DNA of 15,135 bases from JBCDBY01 sp039182715 (lineage in GTDB: Bacteria; Planctomycetota; PLA2), in NCBI GenBank assembly GCA_039182715.1, contig JBCDBY010000088.1:1-15135 (forward strand), written 5' to 3'. This document shows positions 14,093 through 15,135 of this stretch, piece after piece. The notes below the pieces were generated by a model. It was not told the DNA's origin. It saw only the letters and a list, made by a program, of their open reading frames with translations, and did no database searches. A program made the translations under genes and the position numbers. Position 1 is the first letter of the stretch. Each line of letters opens with the position of its first letter.

Positions 14093-14913
14093 ACGTCCGC
14101 GAGCTGATTGCGAAATCCGCCTCCTGGTTGTCCGATCGGGGATCCGAATCGGGCCGCCTGGAGGCGGAGCTGCTTTTGGCGCACGTGCTCGACGTCGAGC
14201 GGCTGCGACTCTACCTCGACGCCGACCGCCCGCTCGTCGACCACGAGGTTGACGCGTTCCGCGAGCTGATCAAGCGGCGCGCGCGCGGCGAGCCGGTCGC
14301 CTACCTGACCGGCACCAAGGAGTTCTACGGCATCGCCCTGGAGGTCACGCCGGATGTTCTCGTCCCGCGCCCCGAGACGGAGCTGATCGTGGACCGGGCG
14401 CGCGCGCTCGAACCGAAGCGCATACTCGAGATCGGCACCGGCAGCGGCGCGATCGCCGTCGCCTGCGCGGCCCGGCTGCCCGAGGCGACCATCGTCGCGA
14501 CCGACATCGCCCCGGAGGCGCTGGCCGTCGCGCGCCGCAACGCGGAGAGCTTCGCCGACCGCATCGAGTTCCGCGAGGGCGACCTGTTTGAACCGGTGGG
14601 GGACGACGAACGGTTCGACCTCATCGCCACCAACCCGCCCTACGTCGCGATCGGCGACGCCATGCCCAACGTCCACGACCACGAGCCGCATGTCGCGCTC
14701 TACGCCGGCGCCGACGGCCTCGACATCGTGCGCCGACTGCTCGCCGAGGCGCCGCGCTACCTCGTGCCCGGCGGCACGCTGCTCTGCGAAATCGCCGACG
14801 AGCAGTCCGCGGCGGTGCGCGAGCTGGCCGAGCCGCACTTCGCCGAGATCGAGTTCCACGCCGACCTCGCCGGCATGCTGCGCACCCTCGAAGCGAAGAC
14901 CGCGGCACAATAG
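14089..14913 (+). CDS. prmC: Release factor glutamine N5-methyltransferase (PrmC/HemK)
   Basis: PrmC uses SAM to methylate the side-chain amide of the GGQ glutamine in release factors. The 274-residue product has the N-terminal helical substrate-binding domain (about 1-75), then YLTGTKEFYGIALEVTPDVL and VPRPETE (92-98). The SAM-binding motif is EIGTGSGAIAVACA (114-127), with the acidic VATDIAPEAL (136-145), and the catalytic NPPY is at 182-185. GTG 14089 was chosen because it overlaps the previous stop and yields NVRELIAKSASWL, the usual PrmC beginning; the frame upstream is a shadow of the membrane gene. It is co-transcribed with prfA. Confidence 0.96.
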   Translation: MNVRELIAKSASWLSDRGSESGRLEAELLLAHVLDVERLRLYLDADRPLVDHEVDAFRELIKRRARGEPVAYLTGTKEFYGIALEVTPDVLVPRPETELIVDRARALEPKRILEIGTGSGAIAVACAARLPEATIVATDIAPEALAVARRNAESFADRIEFREGDLFEPVGDDERFDLIATNPPYVAIGDAMPNVHDHEPHVALYAGADGLDIVRRLLAEAPRYLVPGGTLLCEIADEQSAAVRELAEPHFAEIEFHADLAGMLRTLEAKTAAQ

Positions 14914-14917
14914 AAGC

Positions 14918-15135
14918 GTGTCGCTTCGCTGGCTGCTGTTTCCCGCGCTCCTCGTGGCGGGCGTCGCGTGCTGGCTTCTGCTCGACGACGACGATGGGCG
15001 GGCGCGACGGCTCGACCGCGTGGCGGAGGGGCGCGTGGTGGAACGGGTCGAGAGCGCGCCGCCGGCCGAGGAGGAGCCCGCGTCCGGCGTGCCCCCGGGG
15101 ACACACAAGCCGCCGCCCAAGGACCCGGTACCTCG
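14918..15135 (+). CDS. Membrane-anchored or secreted protein, 3'-truncated by window end
   Basis: A GTG 4 nt after the prmC stop opens a frame that runs to the window edge (72 complete codons). The product starts MSLRWLLFPALLVAGVACWL, a signal sequence or N-terminal anchor, followed by DDDDGRARR. A Pro/Glu-rich, probably disordered stretch (APPAEEEPASGVPPG, HKPPPKDPVPR) comes next. GVAC could be a weak lipobox. The tight spacing implies it is the next gene of the prfA-prmC operon. The domain after the linker is outside the window, so no function can be given. Confidence 0.65.
   Translation, partial: MSLRWLLFPALLVAGVACWLLLDDDDGRARRLDRVAEGRVVERVESAPPAEEEPASGVPPGTHKPPPKDPVP

Overview
The window is GC-rich, densely packed bacterial chromosome carrying mostly housekeeping genes, with several lineage-specific membrane or hypothetical genes between them. 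No rRNA, tRNA, insertion sequence, phage gene or CRISPR array was seen. The best taxonomic hint is a TPR protein ending in two RNA polymerase alpha C-terminal-type domains. I associate that architecture with Planctomycetota, and a lysine/alanine-rich histone H1-like tail is compatible with this, but the assignment is an inference.

Layout. Positions 3-926 (+) hold the 3' end of an unidentified gene. It converges on a minus-strand operon, read right to left: TPR/double alpha-CTD protein (2866-4224), ruvA (2292-2858) and asnS (978-2270). A perfect 13-bp inverted repeat at 932-971 separates the convergent units. A 114-bp divergent spacer (4225-4338) precedes a plus-strand run: murA, two membrane-anchored hypothetical proteins, and a small free-standing copy of the SRP54/Ffh M domain (6926-7270). 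A 122-bp spacer with alternative hairpins and a candidate promoter follows, then full-length ffh, rpsP, a gene with a histone H1-like tail, maf, and a lipoprotein combining a degenerate amidase-like region with DUF192. A hairpin-rich spacer (11631-11778) precedes a small membrane-anchored protein, then prfA (release factor 1), a four-helix membrane protein, prmC (the methyltransferase that modifies release factors) and the start of another membrane-anchored gene that runs off the end.

Functional themes are translation and its quality control (asnS, rpsP, prfA, prmC), co-translational targeting (ffh and its M-domain paralogue), wall synthesis (murA), recombination (ruvA) and nucleotide or stress housekeeping (maf). 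Several genes are coupled by 4-base start/stop overlaps (6270-6273, 13370-13373, 14089-14092).

The most unusual element is the solo M domain. It matches the M domain of the adjacent ffh at 95% of bases over its first half, and nearly all differences there change amino acids. In its second half the RNA-binding motif is identical in protein but differs at several silent sites. This suggests a mosaic paralogue that keeps SRP RNA binding while its signal-peptide finger region has changed.
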